Shown here piece after piece: positions 18,310-26,120 of a stretch of 64,000 nt of DNA. The DNA is from Limobrevibacterium gyesilva (GTDB lineage Bacteria > Pseudomonadota > Alphaproteobacteria > Acetobacterales > Acetobacteraceae): the NCBI RefSeq assembly GCF_025989185.1, contig NZ_JAPDNT010000021.1:1-64000 (forward strand). The letters are read 5' to 3'. Every line of letters begins with the position of its first letter. The first letter of the stretch is position 1. The notes beneath the pieces are model-generated. The model had not been told where the DNA came from, made no database searches, and saw nothing but the letters and a program-made list of their open reading frames with translations. The translations under genes were made by a program, and so were the position numbers.

Positions 18310-19277
18310 TGCCCGCCTCCCCCGGCCGGCGGCCGGCCATGCCCGAGGACGTGCCGGAAAAGCTGGAGCAGCGCCTCGGGCGCTTGCACGCGCGCCAGCG
18401 CCTGGGCATCGAAGACGATTTCGAGGCCCATGTGTTCGGCCACGGCATCAACTTCTTCCATGTCGAGAACTGGTATTCCATCCATTCCGTCATCCGCAAC
18501 ACGCTGAAGGTCACGGGGCTGTACTGGCGCGGGCACCGCAACGCGCAACGCATCCGGGTGGTGGAGAATGACGTGCGCTTCCCTGACCTGCCGCCTTTGT
18601 TCGACGGGTTCACCCTGCTGCATATCAGCGACCTGCACGCGGACATGAACCGCAAGGCGATGCAGCGCCTGACCAGGATCCTGCCCGGGCTGCGCTATGA
18701 CATCTGCGTGCTGACCGGCGACTTCCGCGGCAAGACCTTCGGGCCGTTCGATGCGACGATGGAGGAGATGGCGCGGCTGCGCCCCTTCCTGACCGGGCCC
18801 GTGTACGGCGTGCTGGGCAACCACGACACCATCCGCATGGTGCCGGGGCTGGAGGAGATGGGGATACGGATGCTGCTGAACGAGTCCGTTGCCATCGAGC
18901 GCGGCGCCCAGTCCATTCACCTGGCGGGCATCGACGACGCGCATTACTTCCGGGTGGACAATATCGAGAAGGCCGCGTCACGCATCGGCCATGGCGATTT
19001 CTCGATCCTGCTGTCGCACACGCCGGAAATCTACCGCCAGGCCGCCCATGCCGGGTTCCGGCTGATCCTGAGCGGGCACACGCATGGCGGCCAGATCTGC
19101 CTGCCCGGCTCGATTCCGATCACCCTCGATTCCGTGCTGCCGCGGCGCATGGGTGCCGGCGCGTGGCGCTACAACGACATGGTCGGCTACACCTCGGTGG
19201 GGGCGGGATCGAGCGTGGTGCCGGTGCGGCTGAACTGCCTGCCCGAGATTACGCTGCACCATCTGCATCGTGGCTAG
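18309..19277 (+). CDS. Calcineurin-like metallophosphoesterase
   Basis: 322 residues from the ATG that overlaps the sirtuin stop (TGATG). All five metal-ligand blocks are present: LLHISDLHAD, VLTGDFRGK, GVLGNHDTI, LLSHTPEI and LSGHTHGGQICLP. The overall pattern resembles the YaeI/YkuE group of membrane-associated phosphodiesterases, but the N-terminus here has no clear membrane helix. The natural substrate is not predictable. Its stop codon lies inside a 25-bp perfect inverted repeat. The same frame is open upstream inside the sirtuin gene, but the coupled ATG is preferred. Confidence 0.85.
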   Translation: MPASPGRRPAMPEDVPEKLEQRLGRLHARQRLGIEDDFEAHVFGHGINFFHVENWYSIHSVIRNTLKVTGLYWRGHRNAQRIRVVENDVRFPDLPPLFDGFTLLHISDLHADMNRKAMQRLTRILPGLRYDICVLTGDFRGKTFGPFDATMEEMARLRPFLTGPVYGVLGNHDTIRMVPGLEEMGIRMLLNESVAIERGAQSIHLAGIDDAHYFRVDNIEKAASRIGHGDFSILLSHTPEIYRQAAHAGFRLILSGHTHGGQICLPGSIPITLDSVLPRRMGAGAWRYNDMVGYTSVGAGSSVVPVRLNCLPEITLHHLHRG

Positions 19278-19330
19278 TGTCCTGAATCTGAAGTTCGCAT
19301 AGGTGGCGAACTTCAGATTCAGGACACTAG
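19274..19330. repeat. 25-bp perfect inverted repeat, possible terminator or transposon remnant
   Basis: The left arm (19274-19298) and right arm (19306-19330) pair perfectly over 25 bp around a 7-bp loop, and both ends are CTAG. The left arm contains the stop codon of the phosphoesterase gene. A diverged third copy of the right arm, with the same CAGGACACTAG end, lies at 19377-19404. Long arms with TA-containing ends suggest a collapsed IS630/Tc1-type or MITE-like element. It could also act as a transcription terminator. Confidence 0.7.
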
Positions 19331-19486
19331 CCCTTTGTTTTCAGTGGCCTGCTGGCCCCTGCGTCCGCCGCAAGATGCGGCGAACTTCGGGGGCAGGACA
19401 CTAGCGGTCAAAACCGGACGGATGGTACCCAGGCTGATGGTCCGCTCAGGGTGGAATCCACACCCGATGCCGAGAGGAGACAAGCC

Positions 19487-19870
19487 ATGTCCGACAGCAT
19501 ATCGACCTTGCTGACCCGCAATCTTCACGAGGTCTTCGGTGCAAGCGACCCCGTGCGTCGGCGCGCGACCATTGACGAGATCTATACCGAAGATTGCGTG
19601 TTCTACGAGCCCAAGGGCATCTACCGTGGCCGCGACGAGATCGATCGCGTCGCGGGCGCGATCAAGACTACTCATCCAGAGTTCCGATATGAGCCGATTG
19701 CCGAGCCCGAGGAATTGGGCAATGGCGGGCGGGTCCAATGGGTATCGGGCCGTCCAGGTGAGGCGCCAGCCTACGCCGGGACTGATTTCATCATTGCCCG
19801 GGACGGCCGGATTGCCGCCCTTTATCTCTTTTTCGACAAGCTGCCCAAGCCGCTGGAGATGTCGCCTTGA
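19487..19870 (+). CDS. NTF2/SnoaL-like protein
   Basis: 127 residues from the ATG at 19487, which has GAGAGGAGA upstream. The sequence shows the cone-shaped NTF2 fold pattern. A helical N-terminus (TLLTRNLHEVFGASDPVRRR) comes first, then IDEIYTEDCVFYEPKGIYRG, RDEIDRVAGAI, and beta-strands ending in GTDFIIARDGRIAALYLFFD. SnoaL-like proteins range from small isomerases or hydrolases to ligand-binding proteins, so the reaction is unknown. The TTG start of the next gene overlaps its stop codon, so the two are probably translated together. Confidence 0.7.
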   Translation: MSDSISTLLTRNLHEVFGASDPVRRRATIDEIYTEDCVFYEPKGIYRGRDEIDRVAGAIKTTHPEFRYEPIAEPEELGNGGRVQWVSGRPGEAPAYAGTDFIIARDGRIAALYLFFDKLPKPLEMSP

Positions 19871-20115
19871 CTGGCCCGGTCCAGGCAACCCGGCATCCTG
19901 AGCTTCGCTCCGAGATCGCCTGCCCGCACTGCGGCTTCCGCAAAATGGAAGAGATGCCGACCGACGCCTGCCAGTTCTTCTACGAGTGCGAGGGCTGCCG
20001 TGCGCTGCTTCGACCGAAGGAAGGGGATTGTTGTGTGTTCTGCTCCTACGGTTCGGTCCCGTGCCCGCCAATCCAACTGGAGCGTCAGGGCCGTGGCGGT
20101 GGATGCTGTCGCTGA
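19867..20115 (+). CDS. GDCCVxC-domain small cysteine-rich protein
   Basis: 82 residues from a TTG start overlapping the upstream stop (TTGA), with GGAG 9 bp before it; later ATGs would lose the conserved CPHCG motif. Cysteine motifs are ACPHCGF, ECEGC and the signature GDCCVFCSYGSVPCPPIQ. This is the GDCCVxC family, some members of which are selenoproteins. Here every visible position is Cys and no in-frame TGA interrupts the frame. A redox or heavy-metal-binding role is commonly suggested for the family but is not shown here. The C-terminus ends in GGGCCR. Confidence 0.7.
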   Translation: MTGPVQATRHPELRSEIACPHCGFRKMEEMPTDACQFFYECEGCRALLRPKEGDCCVFCSYGSVPCPPIQLERQGRGGGCCR

Positions 20116-20433
20116 GCGACCTCTTCAACTGCCCTCTGGAGCATGATGGATCAACCTGATCCGGTCATGCTCTGCCAGTTCGCTGTCTGAGGGCGCGATT
20201 CCGCCTCCGACGATCACGCGCTGGCAGCCGTTGTTGCCCAGCCGCGCGTGTGGCCGCTCGTCTGCGAATGGAATCATGAGGGTGGAGCCCGGTCGATAAG
20301 ATCAGGCGGACGGTACCGTCGAGCCGGGTTCGCTTCGGCGGGAAGCGAACCTTCGCCGCCGCGCAGACCGACGGGGGACTGGCTGAGCGTGTTTGTATCA
20401 TGATCGCGTTTTCACGCGCTGAGAGGGTCGCAA
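20116..20433. other. Gene-free stretch
   Basis: About 318 bp between the GDCCVxC gene and a membrane-protein gene. It contains an imperfect hairpin at 20139-20172 and otherwise nothing I can support. Short frames on either strand lack a ribosome site and recognisable motifs. The promoter of the downstream membrane-protein gene is presumably at its right end. Confidence 0.5.
20139..20172. terminator. Imperfect hairpin after the GDCCVxC gene
   Basis: GAGCATGATGGATCA and TGATCCGGTCATGCTC form a stem with one small bulge around a 3-bp loop, 24 bp after the stop codon. There is no T-run, so termination is possible but not certain. It could instead be a dispersed palindromic repeat. Confidence 0.4.
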
Positions 20434-20982
20434 ATGCCGACAGTCGACGGTGCGCAATCGTTCACTCTGGAGGCGCTGGCATCGTGGCATGAATTCTATG
20501 CGCTCCTCGGCGGAGCATCCGCGACCATGACCGGCCTGCTGTTCGTCGCCGCGTCTGTCACCTCCGGCATCTTTTCCCCCGGCAGGAACGCGGCGCTGCG
20601 GGTGTTCCTGTCAGCCAGTGTCGTCCACTTCGCCGGCATCCTGGCCGTATGCCTGATCGCCCTGGCACCGATCCGGAATTCTGCGCTGTTCAGCTTGATG
20701 ATCGCCGGGTGCGGCGGGTTTGGCCTGGCCTACCATGGCGTTGCCTGGCGTGACCTGGTGCGAGGCGGCCGGATCGCATCGGTCGATTGGGAAGATCGGA
20801 TCTGGTATGCGGTGCTGCCGGTGATTGGCTATTTGTCCGAAACGGGCGCGGGGGTCGGGTTGGCGATGCATGTCGATCTCGGATGCGCGATCCTCGCTCT
20901 CGCCTTGGGGATCCTGCTGGTGGTTGCAATCCATAATGCCTGGGACATGACCGTATGGAGCATCACCCGGCGCAAGGAATGA
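20434..20982 (+). CDS. Integral membrane protein of unknown function
   Basis: 182 residues with GAGAGG upstream of the ATG. After a soluble N-terminus (about 25 residues) there are about five hydrophobic segments. These include YALLGGASATMTGLLFVAAS, FLSASVVHFAGILAVCLIAL, SLMIAGCGGFGLAYHG, WYAVLPVIGYL and GCAILALALGILLVVAIHNA. The C-terminus is basic (RRKE), predicted to be cytoplasmic. I do not recognise a family. The flanks are not obviously operonic. Confidence 0.6.
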   Translation: MPTVDGAQSFTLEALASWHEFYALLGGASATMTGLLFVAASVTSGIFSPGRNAALRVFLSASVVHFAGILAVCLIALAPIRNSALFSLMIAGCGGFGLAYHGVAWRDLVRGGRIASVDWEDRIWYAVLPVIGYLSETGAGVGLAMHVDLGCAILALALGILLVVAIHNAWDMTVWSITRRKE

Positions 20983-21044
20983 GCAACTCCAGCCGGGATC
21001 TACGCGCATGGTCTCATGAACGAGCGAGCCGCGTCACCTGTCCG

Positions 21045-21533
21045 TCAATACGGCCGCTCCCGAACATGCAGCCTGTACAGGATGCGGGACAGCAGGATCT
21101 CGCCGACTAGAAAGATCACGACGCAGGCGACGATATCCGCAACCGTCACCGGCAGCACAAGGCGGCAGGCGAGCAGCGGGAACAATGATTCGGGAATCTG
21201 GTCAAGGCCGGTTGCCCGGCTGCTCGGCGGCAGGTCCATGCGGCGCTTGCAGAAGCTGGAGAACAGGTCGCCCACCATCGCCGCGGCGCCGGCCAGGCAC
21301 CCCGTCTGCCAGCCCAGGCCGATGAGCTGCGCGCCCGCCGCTGTCGCCAGCACCGCAGCAACGATGCCGCGGATCGTCTTCGACGCACCGAACAGCGGAT
21401 GCCCGTCGGGAAGCACAAGCCCGCCATCCAGGGGCGCGGCGAAGCGATTGCCGAGGATCTTCCGCGCGATCACCGGCGCGCCGTTTGCCAGCGTCAGCAG
21501 GAACAGGAGCTGAATGATGAGCAGCATCTGCAT
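21045..21533 (-). CDS. CDP-archaeol synthase-like membrane protein (DUF46/CarS)
   Basis: 162 residues. Features of the CarS/CDP-alcohol cytidylyltransferase-like family are clear. The N-terminal membrane helix reads MLLIIQLLFLLTLANGAPV, then LDGGLVLPDGHPLFGASKTI, GWQTGCLAGAAAMVGDLFSS, FCKRRMDLPPSS and LDQIPESLFPLL. In archaea CarS attaches CDP to unsaturated archaeol. Bacterial members exist and their lipid substrate is not established. The start was chosen at the first ATG that begins the hydrophobic helix. Upstream on the same strand is a 185-bp structured repeat and then imuB. Confidence 0.75.
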   Translation of the reverse strand: MQMLLIIQLLFLLTLANGAPVIARKILGNRFAAPLDGGLVLPDGHPLFGASKTIRGIVAAVLATAAGAQLIGLGWQTGCLAGAAAMVGDLFSSFCKRRMDLPPSSRATGLDQIPESLFPLLACRLVLPVTVADIVACVVIFLVGEILLSRILYRLHVRERPY

Positions 21534-21564
21534 GGGGCCGGCGCTCCACGGAAGGGCGGTGAAA

Positions 21565-21749
21565 GGCCAGGGCTCTGCCCTGGACCCGCCAAAGGCCAAA
21601 AGGCCTTTGGAAACCGTTACTCTCTTGGCTGCGTCAGCAGCCTTCAAATGATATCGGATTTCAATTGAAGGCTGCTGACGCAGCCAAGAGAGTAAAAGGA
21701 TTGTCAAGGCTTCTGCCTTGACTGGGGTCCAGGGGCAAAGCCCCTGGCC
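21565..21749. repeat. Five-palindrome nested repeat, copy 1
   Basis: 185 bp bounded by GGCCAGGG and CCCTGGCC. It contains five successive stem-loops: 21567-21583; 21589-21610 (9-bp arms); a perfect 31-bp inverted repeat at 21617-21647/21665-21695 with a 17-bp loop; 21703-21722; and 21729-21747. The order of stems and the short linkers (ACCCGCC, GGGGTCC) match copy 2 at 37733-37924, although the stem sequences differ. It lies between imuB and the CarS-like gene and may terminate transcription from imuAB. Confidence 0.85.
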
Positions 21750-21753
21750 TTTC

Positions 21754-23277
21754 TCACCCGAACAACCCGTGCAGGAACCAGCGCGGCATTCCCTCCAGCC
21801 CGGCGCGGAAGATCCAGAAGCGGGCGCCGTTATTGTCTTCCACCCGGTAGTAGTCGCGCACCAGGTCGGTTTCCGGTCGCTGCTCCTGTGGGGTGCGGCG
21901 CCACCATTCGGCGGCGATGCGTTCGGGGCCGGTGGCGGCGCGCACGCGGTGCAGGGCGCCGCGCCAGCGGAACAGGATGGGCGGGTCGTCCGGCACCAGG
22001 GCGGTGGCCTCGATCGGCTCGGGGCGGCGCAGCAGGCGGATCGGGCGTTCCACGGCGGGGTCGCTCTCCCAGGCCGGGCGGGCGGCCAGCGGCGGGAGGC
22101 GGCGCACCGTGCGCTCGGGCACGTGGCTTGCGTGCGGGGCGGCGCGCCACAGCCGGGCGCTGCCCAGGCGGTTGGCGAGCTGGTCGATGGCGGCGGCCAG
22201 CTCGGTGTCCTGCGGCTTGCCCAGGTCGGCCAGCGCGGCCTGGGGCGGGCGCAGCGGGGCGGTTTCCTCGGCTTCCAGCACCATGGCGTCGATGCCGAAG
22301 CCGGGGGCGACGGTGTCCAGCTTCTCGCCCAGCAGTTTCGCGATCCGCTCGGCGTCGTGCAGTGGCAGGGCGGTGGCGATGGCGATGGCGGGGCGCTGCC
22401 CGTCCACGCGCAGGAAGCTGGCGGCGAAGCGGTGGCCGCCGCGCTGGCCGGCTTCCAGCCGCGCGCACAGACGCCGCGCCAGCTCGGCCAGGGCGCGGGA
22501 GAGATCTTCCGGCGTGCCGATAGGCTCGGCGAAGGCCAGGCGCTCGGCCCAGGGGGCGGGCGGGCGCGGCCAGGCGATGGCTGCCTCGGCGGCGCCGTAA
22601 GCCTGGTCCAGCCGCAGCACGGGCAAGGGGCCGAAACGGGCGGACAGCTCGGCACGGGGCTGGCGGGCCAGCTCGCCGATGCGCTTGAGGCCGACGCGGC
22701 GCAGGCCGGCCACCATGCGCGCATCCAGGCGCAGCAATGCGACCGGCAGCATGGCCAGCGCCTGCCGCTCCGCGCCCGCCGGCAGCACGGTGCAGGGGGC
22801 GCCCGCGGTCGCCGAGCGGGCCAGCGCCCAGGCCGCCCCGGCGGTGCCGGCGACGGCGATGCGGTGGGCGAGGCCGTTGCGCTGCAGCCGCAGGGACAGG
22901 TCTTCGGCCAGCGCGGCCTCGGTGCCGAACAGATGCGCGCAGCCGGCGATGTCGAGGAACAGCCCGTCCGGCGGGTCGGGGGCGGCGAGCGGGGTGTAAC
23001 GCTCGCACCAGGCGGCCAGGGCGGCCAGGGCGGCGCGGTCGGCCTCCGGGTCGGCCTCCACCACGGTGAGCTCGGGGCAGATGGCGCGCGCCTCGGCCAG
23101 TGCCATGTCCACACGAAGGCCCATCGCCGCCGCGCGCGGGCAGACGGCGGCCAGGCGGCGCTGGCCGTGTTGCGTCTCTACCGTGGCGAGCGGCTTATCC
23201 GGCGCGGCCGGGGCGGACTGCCGGCGCAGGCGCAGCGTCGGCCAGCTCGGCAACCACACGGAGAGGATGCGCCGCAT
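21754..23277 (-). CDS. imuB: ImuB, catalytically inactive Y-family polymerase homologue
   Basis: 507 residues. The ATG at 23277 has AGGAGG 8 bp upstream and gives the standard N-terminus MRRILSVWLPSWPTLRL. The first acidic active-site residue of true Y-family polymerases is replaced by the WLPSW segment, as expected for ImuB. The palm and fingers pattern follows (VDMALAEARAICPELTVVEA, GLFLDIAGCAHLFGTEAAL). A helix-hairpin-helix region is present (LRRVGLKRIGELARQPRAEL), and the C-terminus is an ImuB-type tail (YYRVEDNNGARFWIFRAGLE). ImuB links DnaE2 to the beta clamp and ImuA. It overlaps the end of imuA by 83 bp. Confidence 0.9.
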   Translation of the reverse strand: MRRILSVWLPSWPTLRLRRQSAPAAPDKPLATVETQHGQRRLAAVCPRAAAMGLRVDMALAEARAICPELTVVEADPEADRAALAALAAWCERYTPLAAPDPPDGLFLDIAGCAHLFGTEAALAEDLSLRLQRNGLAHRIAVAGTAGAAWALARSATAGAPCTVLPAGAERQALAMLPVALLRLDARMVAGLRRVGLKRIGELARQPRAELSARFGPLPVLRLDQAYGAAEAAIAWPRPPAPWAERLAFAEPIGTPEDLSRALAELARRLCARLEAGQRGGHRFAASFLRVDGQRPAIAIATALPLHDAERIAKLLGEKLDTVAPGFGIDAMVLEAEETAPLRPPQAALADLGKPQDTELAAAIDQLANRLGSARLWRAAPHASHVPERTVRRLPPLAARPAWESDPAVERPIRLLRRPEPIEATALVPDDPPILFRWRGALHRVRAATGPERIAAEWWRRTPQEQRPETDLVRDYYRVEDNNGARFWIFRAGLEGMPRWFLHGLFG

Positions 23278-23947
23278 CGGATGACCCTCCTGCTTGCATG
23301 ATCCAGGCGCCTTCGATGCCGCCGCGTGCATGCGCCAGCTCCACCCGCCAGCGCGGCGGGCCGGGTTCGCGGTGCGCGGCGGTGCTGGGGGCGGGGGCGA
23401 CCTGCCAGCGCGTCACCGCGGCGGTGGCTTCCTGCACGGCGGCGGTGCGGCCATGCGGCCAGCGGCGCAGCACGAAGCCGGTGGTGCCGCGCTTCAGGCA
23501 GGCCAGTTGCAGCCGGCGCGAGGCGATGCGGCCGAGCCGCCCGGCCTCGGCCACCACGGCGGTGGCGGCCCCTTCGCGCAGCACCGCTTCCATGGCCGCC
23601 AGCGTTTCCGCGTCGTCGCGCGTCTGCACCAGCACCAGGCGGCCGGGGTCCAGCCCGTAAGCCAGCAGGCCGGGGGCGTGCAGGTCGCAGGCGGGGGCGA
23701 TCCAGAACAGGGGCTTGATCCCCGGCAGCCGCGCCAGCAGGCAGGCGATGAAGCCGGCGGCGACGGCGCCGGTCTCGGCCTCGATCCCTGCCGCGCCCAC
23801 TTCGTGCAGGGCGCCCAGCGCCAGCCCGCCTTCGGGCAGGCAGGCATCCACGCGCGGGTCGCCGAACGGCAGCACGCCATGGCCTGCCTGCGGCTGCAGG
23901 GCGTGCAGGCGGGCGCGCAGGACGGCGAGGGAGGCGGGGGCGGGCAT
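23195..23947 (-). CDS. imuA: ImuA, RecA-like mutasome protein
   Basis: 250 residues. The sequence pattern fits ImuA (SulA/RecA-like), with LPFGDPRVDACLPEGGLALG and ALHEVGAAGIEAETGAVAAG. LFWIAPACDLHAPGLLAYGL and GRLVLVQTRDDAETLAAME follow, then RLGRIASRRLQLACLKRGTT. A classical Walker A motif is not seen, as is usual for this family. ImuA is needed with ImuB and DnaE2 for SOS-induced mutagenesis. The start codon is 9 bp downstream of a perfect LexA box. The tail runs 83 bp into imuB, an unusually long but plausible coupling. Confidence 0.88.
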   Translation of the reverse strand: MPAPASLAVLRARLHALQPQAGHGVLPFGDPRVDACLPEGGLALGALHEVGAAGIEAETGAVAAGFIACLLARLPGIKPLFWIAPACDLHAPGLLAYGLDPGRLVLVQTRDDAETLAAMEAVLREGAATAVVAEAGRLGRIASRRLQLACLKRGTTGFVLRRWPHGRTAAVQEATAAVTRWQVAPAPSTAAHREPGPPRWRVELAHARGGIEGAWIMQAGGSSDAAHPLRVVAELADAAPAPAVRPGRAG

Positions 23948-23955
23948 GGGAATAT

Positions 23956-23970
23956 GTTCACTAAATGTTC
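23956..23970. promoter_or_regulatory. LexA (SOS) box upstream of imuAB
   Basis: GTTC-ACTAAAT-GTTC, a perfect GTTC-N7-GTTC match placed 9 bp before the imuA ATG (transcription leftward). Together with the site before dnaE2 it indicates co-induction of all three mutasome genes by DNA damage. Confidence 0.85.
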
Positions 23971-24000
23971 CCCTATTGATTCCCGGGACCGAGTCGGGAG

Positions 24001-24768
24001 TCAATCGGATAGGAATCCGATCCGCTTGCCCAACGCCCGCGCCAGGAACACCGGCGCCTGGTGGTTCAGCAGCGCCCCGGCGCGGGCCAGGAATGCCGGC
24101 AGCGCCGGCAGCGCAACCACCGCCAGCGGGTCGTATTCGCCGTTGCCGTGGCCGGCATGGGCGGCGCGGATCTCGGCGGCGGACAGGCTGGTGCGCACGG
24201 CGACGCCGAGGTCCAGCACATGGCTGCCGCCATGCTCGACGATGCACAGCAGGCGCGGATCGTGCACGGCGGAGGCGGGCAGGCCCAGCTCCTCCTGCAA
24301 CTCGGTCAGGAACTGCCGCACCACGTCCACCGCGCCCGCGCCCCCGGCCGCCCCGGGATCGACGCTGCCGGCGGGGGGAAGCTGCCATTCCCCGGCCTGG
24401 TAGATCGCGCCCGCGGGGCGGCGGCCGAACACGACGCCGTCAGGGCCCAGGATCACGCCCCCCACCGCCAGCGGCCGCACCCCCAGCAGCGGATGCAGGG
24501 CGTGGCGGTCCATCTGCGCCACGATGCGGCGGAACTCGGTCCAGTGGCCGCAGACCAGGCGCGGGGTGATCAGGTCGGCGCTGAACACCCTGCCGTTGAA
24601 CAGCCGGCCGCCCATGCGAATCTGTGCTGCCGCCCACAGCCGGTCCACCTCGGCGTCCAGCGCCGCGGGCAAAGGCGGCATCTCCCGCACCACGCGGAAC
24701 CGCGCATCGGCGGCGATTTCGTGAACCGGCCAGTGCTGCACCCGAATCCCCCCTTTTGCGCGCGGCAT
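24001..24768 (-). CDS. Nudix-fold protein with degenerate Nudix box
   Basis: 255 residues from the ATG at 24768; the ribosome site is weak. Residues around 110-165 show the Nudix entry strand (LAVGGVILGPDGVVFGRRPA) and the substrate strand (YQAGEWQLPPAGSVDPG). The helix VVRQFLTELQEELGLP follows, where the conserved RExxEE motif reads TELQEE: the three Glu are kept but Arg is Thr, and the first Glu of the box is missing. The N-terminal 100 residues are a separate domain (REMPPLPAALDAEVDRLW, FSADLITPRLVCGHWTEFRR). It may hydrolyse a nucleoside-diphosphate compound with altered specificity. It lies upstream of imuA on the same strand. Confidence 0.65.
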   Translation of the reverse strand: MPRAKGGIRVQHWPVHEIAADARFRVVREMPPLPAALDAEVDRLWAAAQIRMGGRLFNGRVFSADLITPRLVCGHWTEFRRIVAQMDRHALHPLLGVRPLAVGGVILGPDGVVFGRRPAGAIYQAGEWQLPPAGSVDPGAAGGAGAVDVVRQFLTELQEELGLPASAVHDPRLLCIVEHGGSHVLDLGVAVRTSLSAAEIRAAHAGHGNGEYDPLAVVALPALPAFLARAGALLNHQAPVFLARALGKRIGFLSD

Positions 24769-24843
24769 GATCGGGGGCGGCCCGGCCCGGTGGCAATGCC
24801 CCGATATTGACGCCACGCAATCGGCAACGGCACGCTGGGCGCA

Positions 24844-26067
24844 ATGAAACTCCCGAACTCGCTGCTCGCGCCGCCCTGGGTTCAGGCCCTGGGCGCCACC
24901 TTGCTGGTGCAATCCACTGCGTCGTTCATGGGGCAATGCCTGCCGGTCGTGGCCCCCCTGCTGACCGCCAGCACCGGGCTTGCCCCCGAACGCATCGGCA
25001 ACCTCACCTCGCTCACCTCGTTCGGCACCGTGCTGTTCCTGGCGTTCGGCAGCGCCTTCCTGGCGCGCTTCGGGCCGGTGCGGATGCTGCAGATCGGCTC
25101 CGGCATCGCCGTCGCCGGCATGCTGATCGCGGCCAGCGGCTGGTGGCCGGCTCTGGTGCTGGCGGCATTGCTGCTGGGCATCGGCTACGGCCCCACGCCG
25201 CCCGCCGGCAGCCGCATCCTGGCGGCCACGGCGCCGCCGGCGCACCGCACCCTGATCTTCTCCATCAAGCAGGCCGGGGCGCCGGCCGGCGGCGCGCTGG
25301 CCGGGCTGATCGTGGCCCCGTTCGCCGTGCGTTTCGGCTGGCCCTATGCGCTGCTGCTGGCCGTCGTCGCCGGCATCCTGTCGGCCGCCGCCATCTCGCC
25401 GCTGCGGGCGATGATGGACACCGAGCGCGACGCCACGCGGCCCATCCATCCGCGCGCCCTGTTCCAGCGCCGCAACCTGCTGGCGCCGATGGCCGCCCTG
25501 CGCGGCGACCCGCTGCTGGCCTCCATCACCGCGCTCGCCGTGTCGTTCTCGCTGGTGCAGGGCACGCTGTTCAGCTTCTCCGTCACCTACCTCACCCAGC
25601 GCGGCCTGAGCCTGGAGCAGGCCGGCCTCGCCTATGCCTGCCTGCAGGCGGCCGGGGTGTTCGCCCGCGTGTTCCTGGGCTGGTTCGCCGACCGCACCGG
25701 CCGCCCCGCCCACAACCTCACCGCGCAGGCCTATGTGGCGGCGGCCGCGGTGTGGGCCTTTGCGTTCATGCCCATGGACGCCTCGCTGTCGCTGACGGCG
25801 GGGATCGCCACCCTGGCCGGCTTCTTCGGCGCCAGCTGGAACGGCATCTATCTGGCCGAGGTGGCGCGCCTGTCGCCGCCCGACCAGGTGGCGGACGCGA
25901 CCTCGGGCAGCACGTTGTTCACCTTCCTGGGCTACGTCGCCGGCCCCAGCCTGTTCGCGCTGGCGGTGCCCTGGCTGGGCTGGCAGATCCCGTTCGCCAT
26001 CGCCGGCGCCCAGCTGGCCCTGATGGGGGTGGTGCAGAGCTATCTGCTGCTGCGCCGCCGCGGCTAG
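24844..26067 (+). CDS. MFS transporter
   Basis: 407 residues with about 12 hydrophobic segments and the short hydrophilic inter-domain loop of the major facilitator superfamily (SPLRAMMDTERDATRPIHPR near residue 185-205). Loop motifs such as FLARFGPVRM after helix 2 and GWFADRTGRPAHN after helix 8 correspond to the conserved GxxxDRxGR motif. SIKQAGAPAGGALAGL resembles the cyanate/nitrate-type sub-group, but substrate cannot be assigned. The gene is divergent from the Nudix gene with 75 bp between them and no clear ribosome site, so the start has some doubt. Confidence 0.8.
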   Translation: MKLPNSLLAPPWVQALGATLLVQSTASFMGQCLPVVAPLLTASTGLAPERIGNLTSLTSFGTVLFLAFGSAFLARFGPVRMLQIGSGIAVAGMLIAASGWWPALVLAALLLGIGYGPTPPAGSRILAATAPPAHRTLIFSIKQAGAPAGGALAGLIVAPFAVRFGWPYALLLAVVAGILSAAAISPLRAMMDTERDATRPIHPRALFQRRNLLAPMAALRGDPLLASITALAVSFSLVQGTLFSFSVTYLTQRGLSLEQAGLAYACLQAAGVFARVFLGWFADRTGRPAHNLTAQAYVAAAAVWAFAFMPMDASLSLTAGIATLAGFFGASWNGIYLAEVARLSPPDQVADATSGSTLFTFLGYVAGPSLFALAVPWLGWQIPFAIAGAQLALMGVVQSYLLLRRRG

Positions 26068-26120
26068 GGCCGCGCTTTCCTGCTTGCCCCGGCCCCCCCG
26101 AATGCCCGAACATCGCCGCC

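Noticed and set aside
20165-20401. 78-codon reverse open frame in the gap after the GDCCVxC gene
   Set aside because: Arg-rich, no ribosome site, no motif; probably noncoding.
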